Source: Kazachstania africana CBS 2517 (lineage: Eukaryota > Ascomycota > Saccharomycetes > Saccharomycetales > Saccharomycetaceae). Taken from it: DNA of 64,000 nucleotides. The notes under the pieces are model-generated. The model was not told where the DNA came from, made no database searches, and saw only the letters and a program-made list of their open reading frames with translations. Numbering within the stretch: the first letter of the stretch is position 1; the number at the start of each line of letters is the position of its first letter. The stretch lies in the NCBI RefSeq assembly GCF_000304475.1, contig NC_018940.1, positions 310,001-374,000 of the forward strand, given 5' to 3'. A program made the position numbers and the translations under genes. Positions 1-10,777 of the stretch are shown piece after piece.

Positions 1-1535
1 GCGTCGATCATCTTGATGGTGAGGTCCTCAAATTGGCTGCAAAAGTCCACGACATGAGATTACAAAGATTAGCTGGTTCTCATATCGGTAATTCTCCCGC
101 TGCTAACAGATTGAGAACAGAGTTGGGTCTTGACGCTTTGAAAGAACTCTCTCGAGATAAAATTACTGAGCATACCTGCATTTTCGAAAACTTAGATGGT
201 ACACAACCTACCATTGACGAATACATCCATTCTGGGGCTAAATTATGTTTTGGTATCTTACAAGTTGTTCTATCGTTGCTACCACCCACTATTGGTGCAG
301 TTTTATCAATTGTCGGGTTCCGTGGTTCTCGTGAAGAAGGTTTAAGGCTTATTTGGGATGCTACTAGAGAAAGAAACATCCATGGTTGTATTGGTCTCTT
401 AGCGTTGATGTTTTATTATGATGGACCGTTCCAATTTACTGATGATGATTTCGATATTCCCCCAGTTTCCAAATCCGGTGGCATCAAAACTAGCGAAGAT
501 GAACTCAACAGTTTCACTCTTCTACATCCGGGAAAATTATTGGAAAATGCATTATTACAGGCCAGAGCTCTTTTCCCCAATAGTGCCCTGTGGTTACTTA
601 ATGAAGCCAGAATGCTGTCAAGTGAAGGACGTTTAAAGGAAGCTGTAGCTCTTATGGATTCTATTGATATCGAAAAAATCCACATGAGACAGGTGAAAAT
701 CTTAATGATGTTCGACCGTGCCAACACTTTAGTACATTTGCATGAATACGAGAGAGCTGCAGAAGAGTTGCTTGCACTAGTCAACATAAGTGATTGGTCA
801 CACGCCTTCTACACGTATTTCGCAGGTTGTTGTTATTTGGAAGAATATAGAATGTGTGAATTAAATATGGCAGATCGTCCTGAAAAGAAAGATTACTACA
901 AGGAAAAAGCCATTAAATTAATTTTTGGCGCACCAGAATACTTGGGTAAGAAGACATTCAAATCTAAAAATTTACCTCTAGATAGATTCATGTTAAGAAA
1001 AGTGGAACAATTCAAGAAAGTTCAAAAGAAGTTGAAGCTGGAGAACCCACTTGACGCAATTGCCACGTCACCAATTCATGAATTAGTTTATTTCTATAAC
1101 GGTTACAACAGGATGACAAAAGATGGCCTTCAAATGACAAAGAAGCTATTGACAGAATATCATAATCCAGCAGTTGATTTACACGAAAAGAGCCAAGAAT
1201 TAGTCAGGGACTTACTATTGTCTTTAACTTTACGTAGACTTGGTGAAGTTGACGAAGGTTGTAAATTGTTAGATGAAAAAGTCTTACCCCTCATTATTAA
1301 TATTCAAAATGGGAAAGTCAAATACGTTAAGAGGAATGACGATCCATGGGCTTACCCAACAGCTTTATATGAACGTGCATTATTCAATTGGAAGATAAAC
1401 GGTTTAGGTGACTTAAAACAATGCAGAGAATGGTTACTTAGAGCCCAGAATTATTATACAGACGATTATGAGTTAAGTACTCGTGTAGGAATGAAGATTA
1501 AAGCCGCAGTTGATAGAGTGGAACAATCCTTATAG
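1..1535 (+). CDS. IML2: Iml2 family protein (DUF3808), 5' part outside the window
   Basis: The reading frame is open from base 3 to a TAG at 1533-1535, giving 510 residues with no start inside the window; the TTG at 33 is an internal codon. S. cerevisiae Iml2 is about 730 residues, so roughly the first 220 are missing to the left. The visible part is a helical, TPR-like solenoid typical of the Iml2/YKR018C family. Known role: Iml2 is linked to lipid-droplet-dependent clearance of protein inclusion bodies. The adjacent convergent ARP4 matches the YJL082W-YJL081C neighbourhood, so this is called IML2 rather than its duplicate YKR018C. Assignment is by remembered family sequence and gene order; function is inferred from the family. 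Confidence 0.88.
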   Translation, partial: VDHLDGEVLKLAAKVHDMRLQRLAGSHIGNSPAANRLRTELGLDALKELSRDKITEHTCIFENLDGTQPTIDEYIHSGAKLCFGILQVVLSLLPPTIGAVLSIVGFRGSREEGLRLIWDATRERNIHGCIGLLALMFYYDGPFQFTDDDFDIPPVSKSGGIKTSEDELNSFTLLHPGKLLENALLQARALFPNSALWLLNEARMLSSEGRLKEAVALMDSIDIEKIHMRQVKILMMFDRANTLVHLHEYERAAEELLALVNISDWSHAFYTYFAGCCYLEEYRMCELNMADRPEKKDYYKEKAIKLIFGAPEYLGKKTFKSKNLPLDRFMLRKVEQFKKVQKKLKLENPLDAIATSPIHELVYFYNGYNRMTKDGLQMTKKLLTEYHNPAVDLHEKSQELVRDLLLSLTLRRLGEVDEGCKLLDEKVLPLIINIQNGKVKYVKRNDDPWAYPTALYERALFNWKINGLGDLKQCREWLLRAQNYYTDDYELSTRVGMKIKAAVDRVEQSL

Positions 1536-1745
1536 GAGTCATTTTTAAATTGTTAAGCGTTTATCCAAAAATTGTATAGATCCCTGCGCATTATATACTT
1601 TATTATGTATTCAAAACCGAACGAACGATAAATGAAAACGCATCACATAAATAACTAAGCACGCAATATTTTTCCTGGTTTCTGGTCTATGCAATTGCAA
1701 ATAAGAAAATTTTTATTATTATACGTATATTACAAATTACGATCA

Positions 1746-3203
1746 TTATCTAAAGCGATCAGCTAAAAGTCTGTCAACACCAACATCTTGATATTCTTCT
1801 TTTCCAACCCATAATTGATGGAACGTCCCCAAGCTCGTCAGCACACTGCCTCCTAACCAAGATTGATATTGCCTTTCTCTGGTATGGCCTGTAGTTATCA
1901 TTCTAAATTTCAGGGCCGGTAGTCTACTATTAAGCTCTGCCATAAGCCTGTCACTCAAACCCGGTATTGTTGAAGTGCCACCAGTCAAGACAACATTGTG
2001 TGCTAATGTGGCACGTAGATCAACGTCACTTGCCATAATTGATGAGTGGACCAGATCGGCAACACCAAGTAAACTACCCTTCGTGATTTCACTCGAGGAC
2101 TCTATAATTCTTTTACCATTTTCATTTGTCTCATCAAGTGGTTCAGCAGTAATGGATGGCTCAACAGAGTTCTGAGGAGTGGAATCTTTATTAGACTTTA
2201 CTGATCCACTGGGTTTTGTTCTTTTTACGGGAACGTAATCATTATGCCACGTCTCTACAGTTCCATTTTCAGAGATATTCCAGTTATCTGGGACATCTTC
2301 CTTTCTAGGCAAAAATAATTGTTCTGCAAATCCATATCTAGTTTCATTGTCAAATATAATTTCCTCTGTCCATGGCGTTTCTATTGATCTCTTAGCTACA
2401 GTGGCCAATTCGGATTTCATCTTGTCTAAAGTTGAAGGTGCAGCAACTTGGCATAGCGTCTCTTTACATTCTTGAAAAATTCCACGATCATTAGCGTATT
2501 TGTACAACGATTCGTGTACAGGAAATTCAAATACTTTCTTTTTCAGCTCTGGTCTTCTCTTATCTATTGCAAAAAGTGGGATAATTTTTTCAGGTGAAAT
2601 ATAGTTCTTTATCAATTCATTAAGATACCCTCCTGCAAAGAAATTTCTCTTCGTACTTTTAGATAGCGTCATCCCATCTACCACAGGACTCACACTGCAT
2701 GTATCATGCCCGAGATCTACAACCAAACAACTCGATCTACCAGTACCGAAAGAGACGCATGTTGGAGTTGAAGCTAAGTAACAGGCCTCGAAATCCATCC
2801 CTTCCAACAAAAGTTCTAGAGATTTTTTCCTATTTTCCACAGTATTCCATATAGGCTCAGTCAATAAAGCAGGAATGCCACTATTAGATCTCAAATATAA
2901 TTGATTTTCTAAAGCCCAAGACCATTGTTCTTGCGCAGCATCCCAATCTATGACGACTCCATTTTCAACAATTGGCTTGATTTCGTAGTCTTTCCTTGGT
3001 ATACAAATTGACTGCTCAGAAAAAACCTTCTTTTTCTTTCCTTCTGGATCGTCAGTATTTGTGTAATCACCATAGCAAGATGGCAGTATAGCTTGAGGAC
3101 AGTCTGTACCTGAATAACCAATATTGGTTGAATAGGAACCTGGATCAATAACAACAGCGGAAATTTCATCACCACCATAAACTTGTAATGCTGGATTTGA
3201 CAT
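1746..3203 (-). CDS. ARP4: Actin-related protein 4 (NuA4, SWR1 and INO80 subunit)
   Basis: 485 residues, almost the S. cerevisiae length (489). The actin fold is evident: a phosphate-1-like segment near residues 17-32 (VVIDPGSYSTNIGYSG), a second nucleotide-site segment near 161-177 (VVDLGHDTCSVSPVVDG) and an adenosine-region GGTSTIPG near the C-terminus. A Ser/Thr/Lys-rich insertion at about 317-370 sits where Arp4 differs from conventional actin. Arp4 is a nuclear protein that pairs with actin in the NuA4 acetyltransferase and the SWR1 and INO80 remodelers. The gene converges on IML2 (about 210 bp between stops) and is followed upstream by SCP160 in the same orientation, exactly as in S. 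cerevisiae. The start is an ATG at 3203. Confidence 0.96.
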   Translation of the reverse strand: MSNPALQVYGGDEISAVVIDPGSYSTNIGYSGTDCPQAILPSCYGDYTNTDDPEGKKKKVFSEQSICIPRKDYEIKPIVENGVVIDWDAAQEQWSWALENQLYLRSNSGIPALLTEPIWNTVENRKKSLELLLEGMDFEACYLASTPTCVSFGTGRSSCLVVDLGHDTCSVSPVVDGMTLSKSTKRNFFAGGYLNELIKNYISPEKIIPLFAIDKRRPELKKKVFEFPVHESLYKYANDRGIFQECKETLCQVAAPSTLDKMKSELATVAKRSIETPWTEEIIFDNETRYGFAEQLFLPRKEDVPDNWNISENGTVETWHNDYVPVKRTKPSGSVKSNKDSTPQNSVEPSITAEPLDETNENGKRIIESSSEITKGSLLGVADLVHSSIMASDVDLRATLAHNVVLTGGTSTIPGLSDRLMAELNSRLPALKFRMITTGHTRERQYQSWLGGSVLTSLGTFHQLWVGKEEYQDVGVDRLLADRFR

Positions 3204-3407
3204 GGTTGCTAGTGTATGATATATGTTCTTGTGAAGGACTTTTCTTTATGGTAAGTTTTGAAAACTGGCTAATTTTACACAGCAGAAATATATTTGCCTA
3301 TATTTTTTTTCATGCTTTTTTGAATCGCTTTTACGTAAAATAACAATTATACAAAATAAATACACATAAACCTATATAAAAGTGTATCACAGTTAATATT
3401 GTACAGT

Positions 3408-6400
3408 TTAATTTTTCAATGACTTGACGACCATTTCGGCCGCCTTTTCAACACCTTCCTTTGTACCCCTAATGTAGACTACATCGTTTGGTGCATCTGA
3501 TTTTCTTGGAACATTGATTAGTGCGCCAGTAGCTTCTCTGATTTGCTTGATGTTAGAGCCACCTGGTCCAATGATTTTGTTAAATCTCTTGACATCAGAG
3601 ACCCAAACGTAACCAACGAACTTAGCAGCTGGAGCCTTGGAAACTCTATCTTCAATAATCTTGGTAGCAGTTTCTAGAGCTTGCTTTTTCTTGGCTTCAT
3701 CAATAGTATTCTTCTTTGGCTCTTTAGCTTCGGTTTCTTCGTCGTCAGCTAAGATGTAGGAAATGTCAATTGGTTCGTACGTTAATCTCCATGGAATGTT
3801 GCCTTCTTCAAGTTTTGCAGATTCTGAAAGTTCTTCTATAGTAACCTTGACCTTTTCAGATTTTTCTTCTTCGGTGGCTGGATAGACTCTGTCAAGAGGA
3901 ATAACTAACTTAGCACGGTTTAATTTTGTAGCTCTCTTGGTAGAATTACCGTGCTTAATATTGATAGATTCATCAATTCTTAATTTTTGAATTAGGGCAC
4001 CCCTTTCAGAGACGAATTCGTGGGCAGCAGCAGGAACTTCTAGTTCAACGTCGAAATTATCTTTCAAGATCTCATTTATAATCTTGTTTTCAGCCTTTTC
4101 AATGTTCTCTGGTAGACCAGTGAGAGTGACTGGGCCAGTTTTGTCTTTGTTTGGAACTTGAACAACAACATTGAATTCGGTTTCCAATTGACGACGAACA
4201 ACACCACCTGGACCAACCAACGCACCTTGTCTTTCCTTTGGAATATCTAATTCTCTGGTGATGCTGTTTTCACCCTCTTCAACAATTTTATTTATTTCCT
4301 TAACAACCTTGGAAACAAAACTCTTTGGACCTTGAACGGTAATAACGTCACTTTCGGAATTGACATTAGGAATATCGACATTTTTGTTTCTGATTTCATC
4401 ACCGCCGGCCTTTGAAATGATCTCTCTCAAAGTTCTACCACCTGGGCCAACGATTGTTCTATGATACTTACGATCAACAGTTAAAACTTCATTGGTGTAG
4501 TCGGAGGCTTCTGAAACGATTTGTTGAACCTTTGCTTGAGCTTCCTTGATAGCTTGTCTACTACCAACAATTTCTAGATCCATTAAACCAGTTTCTTTAA
4601 CCTTTTCATCGTCATTCTTTTGTAAGAAGTCCATTTCAACGCCAAATTCAGCTCTGATGTCGTTAATGATGTCACCATTCTTACCAATAACTCTTGGAAC
4701 GTGTTCAGCAGGGACTTGCATAGTGGCTTTATGACCGTTTTCCATTTCAAAATCTAAAAGAGAGTTTAATTCTTCGTAAGCTTGTTTGACACCACGAGAA
4801 GGACCTCTTACAGTTACGATGTCACCGTTAGTTGGAAAGTTAATGAACACACTGTATTTTTCTTGTAAACGAGTACGGTAGGAACCACGAGGACCCATCA
4901 AATTACGGTAGTATTTAGCTGGTACAACAAGTTGCTTCGTGACAATATCAGCCCATTTCTTAGCTTCAGCGAGAACAAATTTCTTTGCGTGATTTAGATT
5001 GTACTCAAGACCGGTTAAAGTTATTTCAACTTGTTTGTCCTTAGAATTGGATTCCTGTGGTGGAACATCGACATTGACGTCAAACTTATCCTTAATGTTC
5101 TGCAAATTGGAGCCCTTGTTACCAATTAATCTAGATACAGTATTAGATGGAACTTCAACAGTTATTTTAGACTTCTTTGATGGTGATTCAATGATTAAAT
5201 TGATAGCCTTGTTAACCAACTTAACAGCCTTTTCATCACCTCTTACAGTAAGTTTATCATTTTCTGGAGTGTGTAGTTTGAATTGAACGTTACCATCTTC
5301 ATTGGAGATATCTTCCATGATTAATGGTAAAGTAACTGAAGATTTGGATAGAAGTTCTTCTTGCTTAGCAGAGTCCAAGTCATAAACCTTAGTAGACATA
5401 CTATTTAATTTTTCACGTAATGGGTTCAATAAACCATTAGCTCTTTGTAACGTTTCTTTGATTTCCTCCGAAGTTGGCTTGAAATCTTCATCAGAAGTAA
5501 TAGCCATTAAAATAACGGAATCATTGCCCTTGATGTAATCACCTAATTGAATAAAAGCAATTTTTTCATTTAGACCTGATAAGATTTGCTTGATGTTTTT
5601 GTGGAACAAATCATAATCTAAGTCAGTGACAGTTAATGTATCTTCAGGAGTGATACCATTGACGACACCGATAATATCCTTACGAGCGGCTTTAATCTTG
5701 GCAACATCTTCTGACTTGGCACTAATGTTGATATTAACATCATTTTCAGCTAGCACTAACTCTTCGACACTTGGTAAAGAAATCTGAATTTCTGGAGATT
5801 GATCTAATACTGTTTTCAAAGCATTGTATTTCATGAAGTATAAGACCAAGTTTTTAGCGTGTTCAATGTTCTTAGAGTGGGCTCTGGCAATATCTAATGA
5901 ATCGACAACGTAAGCCTTCGAGGAAGCTCTGGCGAAGCTAATAGCTTCCTTAACTTTTTTTTCCTCGCCTGCAAAAGAAACAAAGTCATCCTTGTGGGCA
6001 GTTGGGAATGTAACCGTAACATTGAATTTTTCCTTTAACTCATTGGCATCAATTAAAAATTGGAACTTCGTTGGAATTTTAACTTTTTGTTCAGTTAATG
6101 TGTTGGCTAAAGCGTCCAAGTATTTTTGAATTGTGATCTTAGCTTGTTTAGCGTCATCTCTTAAACCAGAAATGACAATGTCACCAGTGTCCTTGAAGAA
6201 TTGGCATTTAATAGTTCCTGGGATAGAATCGATGGAATTGATTTGGACGAAAGGTAGAAGTAAGGAGTCAGTAACGCTAACCTTGATAGTAGCGTTCTTG
6301 GTTTCTTCCTTGACGATTTGCATAATCTTTGCCTTGGCAAGATTGACAGATTCAAAGTCACCGAAGAAGGAAACATCGGTAGCAGTGTCGTCCAAATCTT

Positions 6401-7076
6401 CATCGTATGAACCTTCAATTTCTTCCTTACCAACGTTAACTTTAACTTCAAACTTGTTGGAGATTTCACGGATGGTCTTACCGCCAGAACCAATAACAGC
6501 AGCTTTACATCTAGTTGGGATTTGAATTCTATCATTAATTGGTTTAGTTAATTTTTTGATCAACTCTCTCTTAGCGGAATGAACGTTATCAGCGACACCA
6601 GAGATTAAAAAGGTACGAGAATTCTTAGAAAGAGTAGATTCAATGGAGACATCTAATGATTGTTTAATGGACAAGACAATACGGGACAATTCAGGTTTGG
6701 TGATTGACAACTGTGACTGTAAATCTAGGGTGAAACTTTCTTGAATGTTTGTTGATCTCATTCTTCTAGGACCTGGAGTTGATGAGGAGCTGGTGAAAGT
6801 TTGAGACATCAGAGTAGCAGCGACCGGTTTCATATTTGGACCCCAAGAAACTGGCGTCTTTGTGAAAGCGTCCTTGGAGACTAAAGATGGTAAGTCCTTT
6901 AGAGAAGGTAATGGGGTTTTCTTCTGCTCTTCCACGGTAGTTGAGTCGGCAGCGGATTCATTATCTTGTGGAGCAACGGATTGAGAAGTTGTAGGAGTAG
7001 TAGCTTCTGGGACGGAATCGATAGTTGTGTCGACAGACGTGGCTGGAGTGTTTGATTCTTCCAAAGCGTTGGACAT
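3408..7076 (-). CDS. SCP160: Multi-KH-domain RNA-binding protein Scp160 (vigilin)
   Basis: From the ATG at 7076 the protein is 1222 residues, the same length as S. cerevisiae Scp160. The frame extends 15 codons further only by a TTG at 7121, and the N-terminus from 7076 (MSNALEES) resembles the known one, so 7076 is chosen. Repeated KH domains are visible from GXXG loops: IGSGGKTIREI, IGNKGSNLQNI, MGPRGSYRTRL, IGKNGDIINDI, VGPGGRTLREI, VGPGGVVRRQL and IGPGGSNIKQI, with degenerate copies between. Vigilins bind mRNA and polysomes at the ER membrane and nuclear envelope; in yeast Scp160 affects codon-dependent translation, ploidy maintenance and pheromone signalling. The N-terminal ~90 residues are Ser/Thr/Pro-rich and probably disordered. 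Confidence 0.96.
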   Translation of the reverse strand: MSNALEESNTPATSVDTTIDSVPEATTPTTSQSVAPQDNESAADSTTVEEQKKTPLPSLKDLPSLVSKDAFTKTPVSWGPNMKPVAATLMSQTFTSSSSTPGPRRMRSTNIQESFTLDLQSQLSITKPELSRIVLSIKQSLDVSIESTLSKNSRTFLISGVADNVHSAKRELIKKLTKPINDRIQIPTRCKAAVIGSGGKTIREISNKFEVKVNVGKEEIEGSYDEDLDDTATDVSFFGDFESVNLAKAKIMQIVKEETKNATIKVSVTDSLLLPFVQINSIDSIPGTIKCQFFKDTGDIVISGLRDDAKQAKITIQKYLDALANTLTEQKVKIPTKFQFLIDANELKEKFNVTVTFPTAHKDDFVSFAGEEKKVKEAISFARASSKAYVVDSLDIARAHSKNIEHAKNLVLYFMKYNALKTVLDQSPEIQISLPSVEELVLAENDVNINISAKSEDVAKIKAARKDIIGVVNGITPEDTLTVTDLDYDLFHKNIKQILSGLNEKIAFIQLGDYIKGNDSVILMAITSDEDFKPTSEEIKETLQRANGLLNPLREKLNSMSTKVYDLDSAKQEELLSKSSVTLPLIMEDISNEDGNVQFKLHTPENDKLTVRGDEKAVKLVNKAINLIIESPSKKSKITVEVPSNTVSRLIGNKGSNLQNIKDKFDVNVDVPPQESNSKDKQVEITLTGLEYNLNHAKKFVLAEAKKWADIVTKQLVVPAKYYRNLMGPRGSYRTRLQEKYSVFINFPTNGDIVTVRGPSRGVKQAYEELNSLLDFEMENGHKATMQVPAEHVPRVIGKNGDIINDIRAEFGVEMDFLQKNDDEKVKETGLMDLEIVGSRQAIKEAQAKVQQIVSEASDYTNEVLTVDRKYHRTIVGPGGRTLREIISKAGGDEIRNKNVDIPNVNSESDVITVQGPKSFVSKVVKEINKIVEEGENSITRELDIPKERQGALVGPGGVVRRQLETEFNVVVQVPNKDKTGPVTLTGLPENIEKAENKIINEILKDNFDVELEVPAAAHEFVSERGALIQKLRIDESINIKHGNSTKRATKLNRAKLVIPLDRVYPATEEEKSEKVKVTIEELSESAKLEEGNIPWRLTYEPIDISYILADDEETEAKEPKKNTIDEAKKKQALETATKIIEDRVSKAPAAKFVGYVWVSDVKRFNKIIGPGGSNIKQIREATGALINVPRKSDAPNDVVYIRGTKEGVEKAAEMVVKSLKN

Positions 7077-7733
7077 TATTAGAAATGTTGCACTGGTAAA
7101 ACGGTTAGAAGATGGGGACAATAAAAGGCAAAGACAAAAAGGGAGATAAAGTTCACTTGTGTATAACTAAGACTGTGTATCAGACAAATATAGTTTGAAC
7201 TTTTATTTTATAAAAAAATTTATATTAATGATAAACTTGAACCGTACAATAGGCAATTAGTATCAATTGTCTGAATTGAAATGAAGGTAGCTTGCTATAA
7301 GTAATGATGTTTTGAGTAAGGCTGCTAAATATTGGCCTGTATATTTAATTCGCACATTGTATCAACGTGTTAGGTTGGCCTCTCTCTCTCTCTCTCTCTC
7401 TGTTTCTCTCCCGCGTAGCGTTTCGTTCTCTCCATCAGGTGAAAACGAAAATCACATCGGTGCAAGCATGAGGGTAACCGCATCTGAGACAAGTAATGAA
7501 ACTTAAATAGTGAGTGATGTTTATTAAGATATATATGATCAGTCAGTAGACACTTGGTGATGATATTATAAAGGAGTCATATAGAGTTATTCGTAATTTA
7601 GGGTATGTATATGAAAAAGTATGTAGGAAACTGTAAAATACACGAACCTAAAAGAAAGGGAATATTTAGAGGTTAAAGAAGGTTCCAGGTAAAAGAAAAG
7701 TTCAAAATGAAAGAATACGTACGAATTGGGAAA
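7077..7733. other. Intergenic: SCP160 promoter and PRY1 3' flank
   Basis: 657 bp between two genes on the minus strand. It must hold the SCP160 promoter and the PRY1 terminator. The only marked structure is the CT-dinucleotide run at 7380-7401. A 64-codon ATG-initiated frame at 7312-7506 on the plus strand runs through that repeat and has no recognisable content. Confidence 0.6.
7380..7401. repeat. (CT)n microsatellite upstream of SCP160
   Basis: An uninterrupted CT run of about 10 units, followed by a further pyrimidine-rich stretch to about 7440. It lies about 305 bp upstream of the SCP160 ATG and reads as GA repeats on the SCP160 sense strand. Such runs often keep nucleosomes off yeast promoters; that role here is inference. 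Confidence 0.85.
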
Positions 7734-8558
7734 TCAAGCTAATGGCATGACGTTGTCAGCGTATTCGCCAGCGTAGTTACCGGCTGGGTTGTATGAACAG
7801 ATAACATAGTCTCCCCATAAACCACCACATTGCTTTAGACCACAACCGACTTCTGTGGAGGATTTCCAGACGACTTGGGTGAAATGGCCGGTGCCTGAAC
7901 TTGAACCTGGGTTGGACCAGTCGTAGCTTGAGATTTCGTCGTACCAAGCGTCGACAGCTCCAGTAGTACCATAACCTAAGGCTAGATTTTCACCATATTG
8001 ACCACCGGAATGTACTAAGTTACCGGAACAGTCGTAAGAATCAGCGTAATTTTGAGCGTAATCAGCTAAAGTCTCAGACCAAGTTAGGGCAGGCGTATCT
8101 TCATGTAAAGCTCTCTTGTCGTTATGTTCTTCTAACATGGAAGAGGCGAAATCAGATAAACTTGAAGCGGTAGCGGCAGCAGAAGTAGTGCTGGTGATAA
8201 CAGTAGTTGGAGTAGTTGAAGTAGCTGGCGTGGTTGTGGTGGTTGGAGTTGTAGTTGTTGTTGGTGTGGCAGTAGTGGTTGGTGTGGTGGTAGTGGTTGG
8301 AGCGACTGCTTCAGAAGAAGCGACGCTAGAGACAGCTGGGTTACTTGAAATGGCAGAAGCAATAGAAGCGGTTGGTTGAGCGAGACCATCTAAAGTGACG
8401 AAAGTAGTTTGAGTTTGGCCATCTTCGACGTAGACAAAGCCTTGAACGACGACAGTAGCAGCGACGTGAACGTGTTCGGTGACAGTGACGACAGCAGGAG
8501 CAGCTAGGACAGAAGAAGCTGTTAAGGATGATAGGAGAGTGGCTTTTGATAACTTCAT
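7734..8558 (-). CDS. PRY1: Secreted CAP/SCP-domain sterol-binding protein Pry1
   Basis: 274 residues (S. cerevisiae Pry1 is 299). A hydrophobic signal peptide covers about residues 1-19 and ends at an Ala-rich cleavage region. A Thr/Pro-rich low-complexity linker follows (about 83-125), then a CAP domain from about 137 to the end with the hallmark motifs GHFTQVVWK and CSYNPAGNY. Family knowledge: Pry proteins are secreted, bind sterols and fatty acids, and export acetylated sterols. The gene is tandem with PRY3 on the same strand, as in YJL079C-YJL078C. The Thr tract comes from a GTGGTTGGAGT-like repeat (8215-8300) that may vary in length between strains. The start is an ATG at 8558. Confidence 0.94.
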   Translation of the reverse strand: MKLSKATLLSSLTASSVLAAPAVVTVTEHVHVAATVVVQGFVYVEDGQTQTTFVTLDGLAQPTASIASAISSNPAVSSVASSEAVAPTTTTTPTTTATPTTTTTPTTTTTPATSTTPTTVITSTTSAAATASSLSDFASSMLEEHNDKRALHEDTPALTWSETLADYAQNYADSYDCSGNLVHSGGQYGENLALGYGTTGAVDAWYDEISSYDWSNPGSSSGTGHFTQVVWKSSTEVGCGLKQCGGLWGDYVICSYNPAGNYAGEYADNVMPLA

Positions 8559-10777
8559 ATTATAAAGGAATGTATACGGCTTACTATTTTTTACCTAATG
8601 GATGTAATGAATGAACGGGTAGATTTTTTTAGTATGATCTATCTTTAGTCAGTTATTAACCGTCTAGTTTCAAAATGTTTACAGTGTAATCAAGTAATGA
8701 AAACAAATATAAAAAACAATTAAGAAGACAAGTGGACTACTAATCAATTGGAATTGACCTTTAAATATCTTGGACGTATTTATATTTTCCATTGATGAAT
8801 TATTCAATTTGTAACTAAATAAGGTAACGAGTAAACGAAGAGTAGTTCTAATAGTAGCAGTACCACCAAATCATGGATTCTTCTACAAAACGTTCAATCA
8901 TCATCATCTTCCGTTTCTTTTTTCCTTCATTAGATGTGCAGGAACCTCTGTGGGAGAGACTTGTTTCAAGAGAATCTTTGTATTCGAAAGCGTATAAACT
9001 ATTGGGTTTCCTCGAGGATTTTTTACCCAATTCGTGAAACATTTGGTGCTTTTTTCCTTCTTTCATCAACGAAATTGTGTTATTTTCTCTAAGAAAAACA
9101 AGGGGGACGACAAATCAGTGGAGGTGGCGAAGGCAAGCATTTGGCGAACGAAAAGAAATTAGAATTCGCATATTCAGTTACGCCGAGAGGGCCGGGAGCA
9201 CTACGTGTTTAAGGAAGAGTTCTAGATTGAAAAGAATACTCAACCAACAAATATTAACTCGGATGGTGGTCATGATATGATGGACTGGTTGAAAACAGTA
9301 TTGTATGAAGCTATTAATCCATTCCTGGTAATCTAAGTGTATGACCATTCCTCCTTCGGACCCACCGCTAGATTATCTCATGTGGCAAGGTTGTTCCAAC
9401 CGTCCTAGCAGTTCTTGGTTAGCAACTTGGCCTGATAGCATATGAAATTGTAGATCTCGGAATGGGAAATAGGAAAGCTTTTCTATATTGTGTTGTTAAT
9501 AGTAGTCAGCAGCACACATTCTCTCTGTCCGTACAATACTCTAGATTTTTTTTTCTTTCCAATCAATTAATCATTCACCTCTTTTCAGTAATGGACTTTT
9601 CCTTTTTTCACGGTGTATTATTTCAATCACTTTTCCTAATTAGGTAAAAAGTGCCAACCCAACAACAAGGTTGCAAATATTACTCGTATGATGAGAAATT
9701 TACTATTAGATATTTCGCTTCTTACTTCTCAGTATTATGTTCCCATCGGTCGTATCGTCGTAATAAGGTTGCACTCGTAGACACCGCAAACTGACCACCT
9801 GTTATAATCTATCATTTCTAACGTGACGTAACGTTCTACCCGGTCTGACTTTTCTAAGTTCTCTCGATGATCAAAACAAAAGAATGCCCGAAAAAGCTGG
9901 TTGGTTAGGGCAAAATATTAGAAATTTATCCGCCCTACGATTCGGCATGCCCGGATATTTCATTGGTGCGACTAGAGTGCGTTGAAACCCTAGATATCTA
10001 ACGAGGCCAAGACCTAAAAAGTTACAACAGTCTCGGCGCGTGTACTACTTGACAGAACGCGAACCATCAGGCATTAGACATATTACACGTGTTGGCCACT
10101 CGGATATTTTGCATGCTACTTCTATACCAATAGAATCATTCGCTATTGATCTTCTATGTACGGTGGACTGTTCAGCCCTCCTTCTTTTCTGGGTGGTTTG
10201 TATTGTTTTATTTCCGCCAGAACTATAGCTCTACCGCTATCACCACTCTAGATCAAATGGATCCAACTGGTAATTTTTTCCCTTTAACCAAATACTAGGT
10301 TCAGGCATCCTTTTGTTTTGATCTTCTAATCTTTCCTTTTGGAAACAATAATAAATTTCGGTGTAAATCCCATTTTCTTTGCGTACTCATTCTCCACAAG
10401 ATAAACAAAATTTACCTGAACTGGAAAAATGAAAATAATAATGGAGAAAATGTATATCATGAAAAGTATGAATCTTTTTTGGCTTGGTGCGGCGGCCTCG
10501 AAAATTAACGGCTAGGTTACAGAGAATTACAAAGATGATCTACTACTGTTGTTTTCCTTTCTTTTTCACCGCTTATCTCAATGAAATGTGCCCTTACAGT
10601 ACCTACCCATCTCTTTGATAATAAGCGAAAAGTTACAAGTGAATGAATCTATTGTCTACTTTAAATGGTTACATACTAAATAATGTTTATATTGAAAGAA
10701 ATAGAATGAGGAATATACTTAAAAGAATTACATAGAAAAGAATAACACAATGTCGTTATAAAAATAACGATTCAAAT
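8559..10777. other. Long intergenic region between PRY1 and PRY3
   Basis: 2.2 kb without a convincing gene, long for this genome. It contains the PRY1 promoter and the PRY3 3' flank. Small frames at 8848-9069 (minus), 9077-9280, 9462-9647 and 10040-10228 (plus) show no recognisable domain. A CRE-like TGACGTAA lies near 9830 and a GCTGG (Ace2/Swi5-like) near 9896; both are short and could be chance. No tRNA, snoRNA or LTR was recognised. Confidence 0.55.

Noticed and set aside
8116..8379. 87-codon plus-strand frame opposite PRY1
   Set aside because: Valine-rich product is the shadow of the Thr/Pro-rich PRY1 linker.
10040..10228. 62-codon plus-strand frame between PRY1 and PRY3
   Set aside because: ATG start, but no recognisable content, no supporting promoter, and such length is expected by chance in 2.2 kb.
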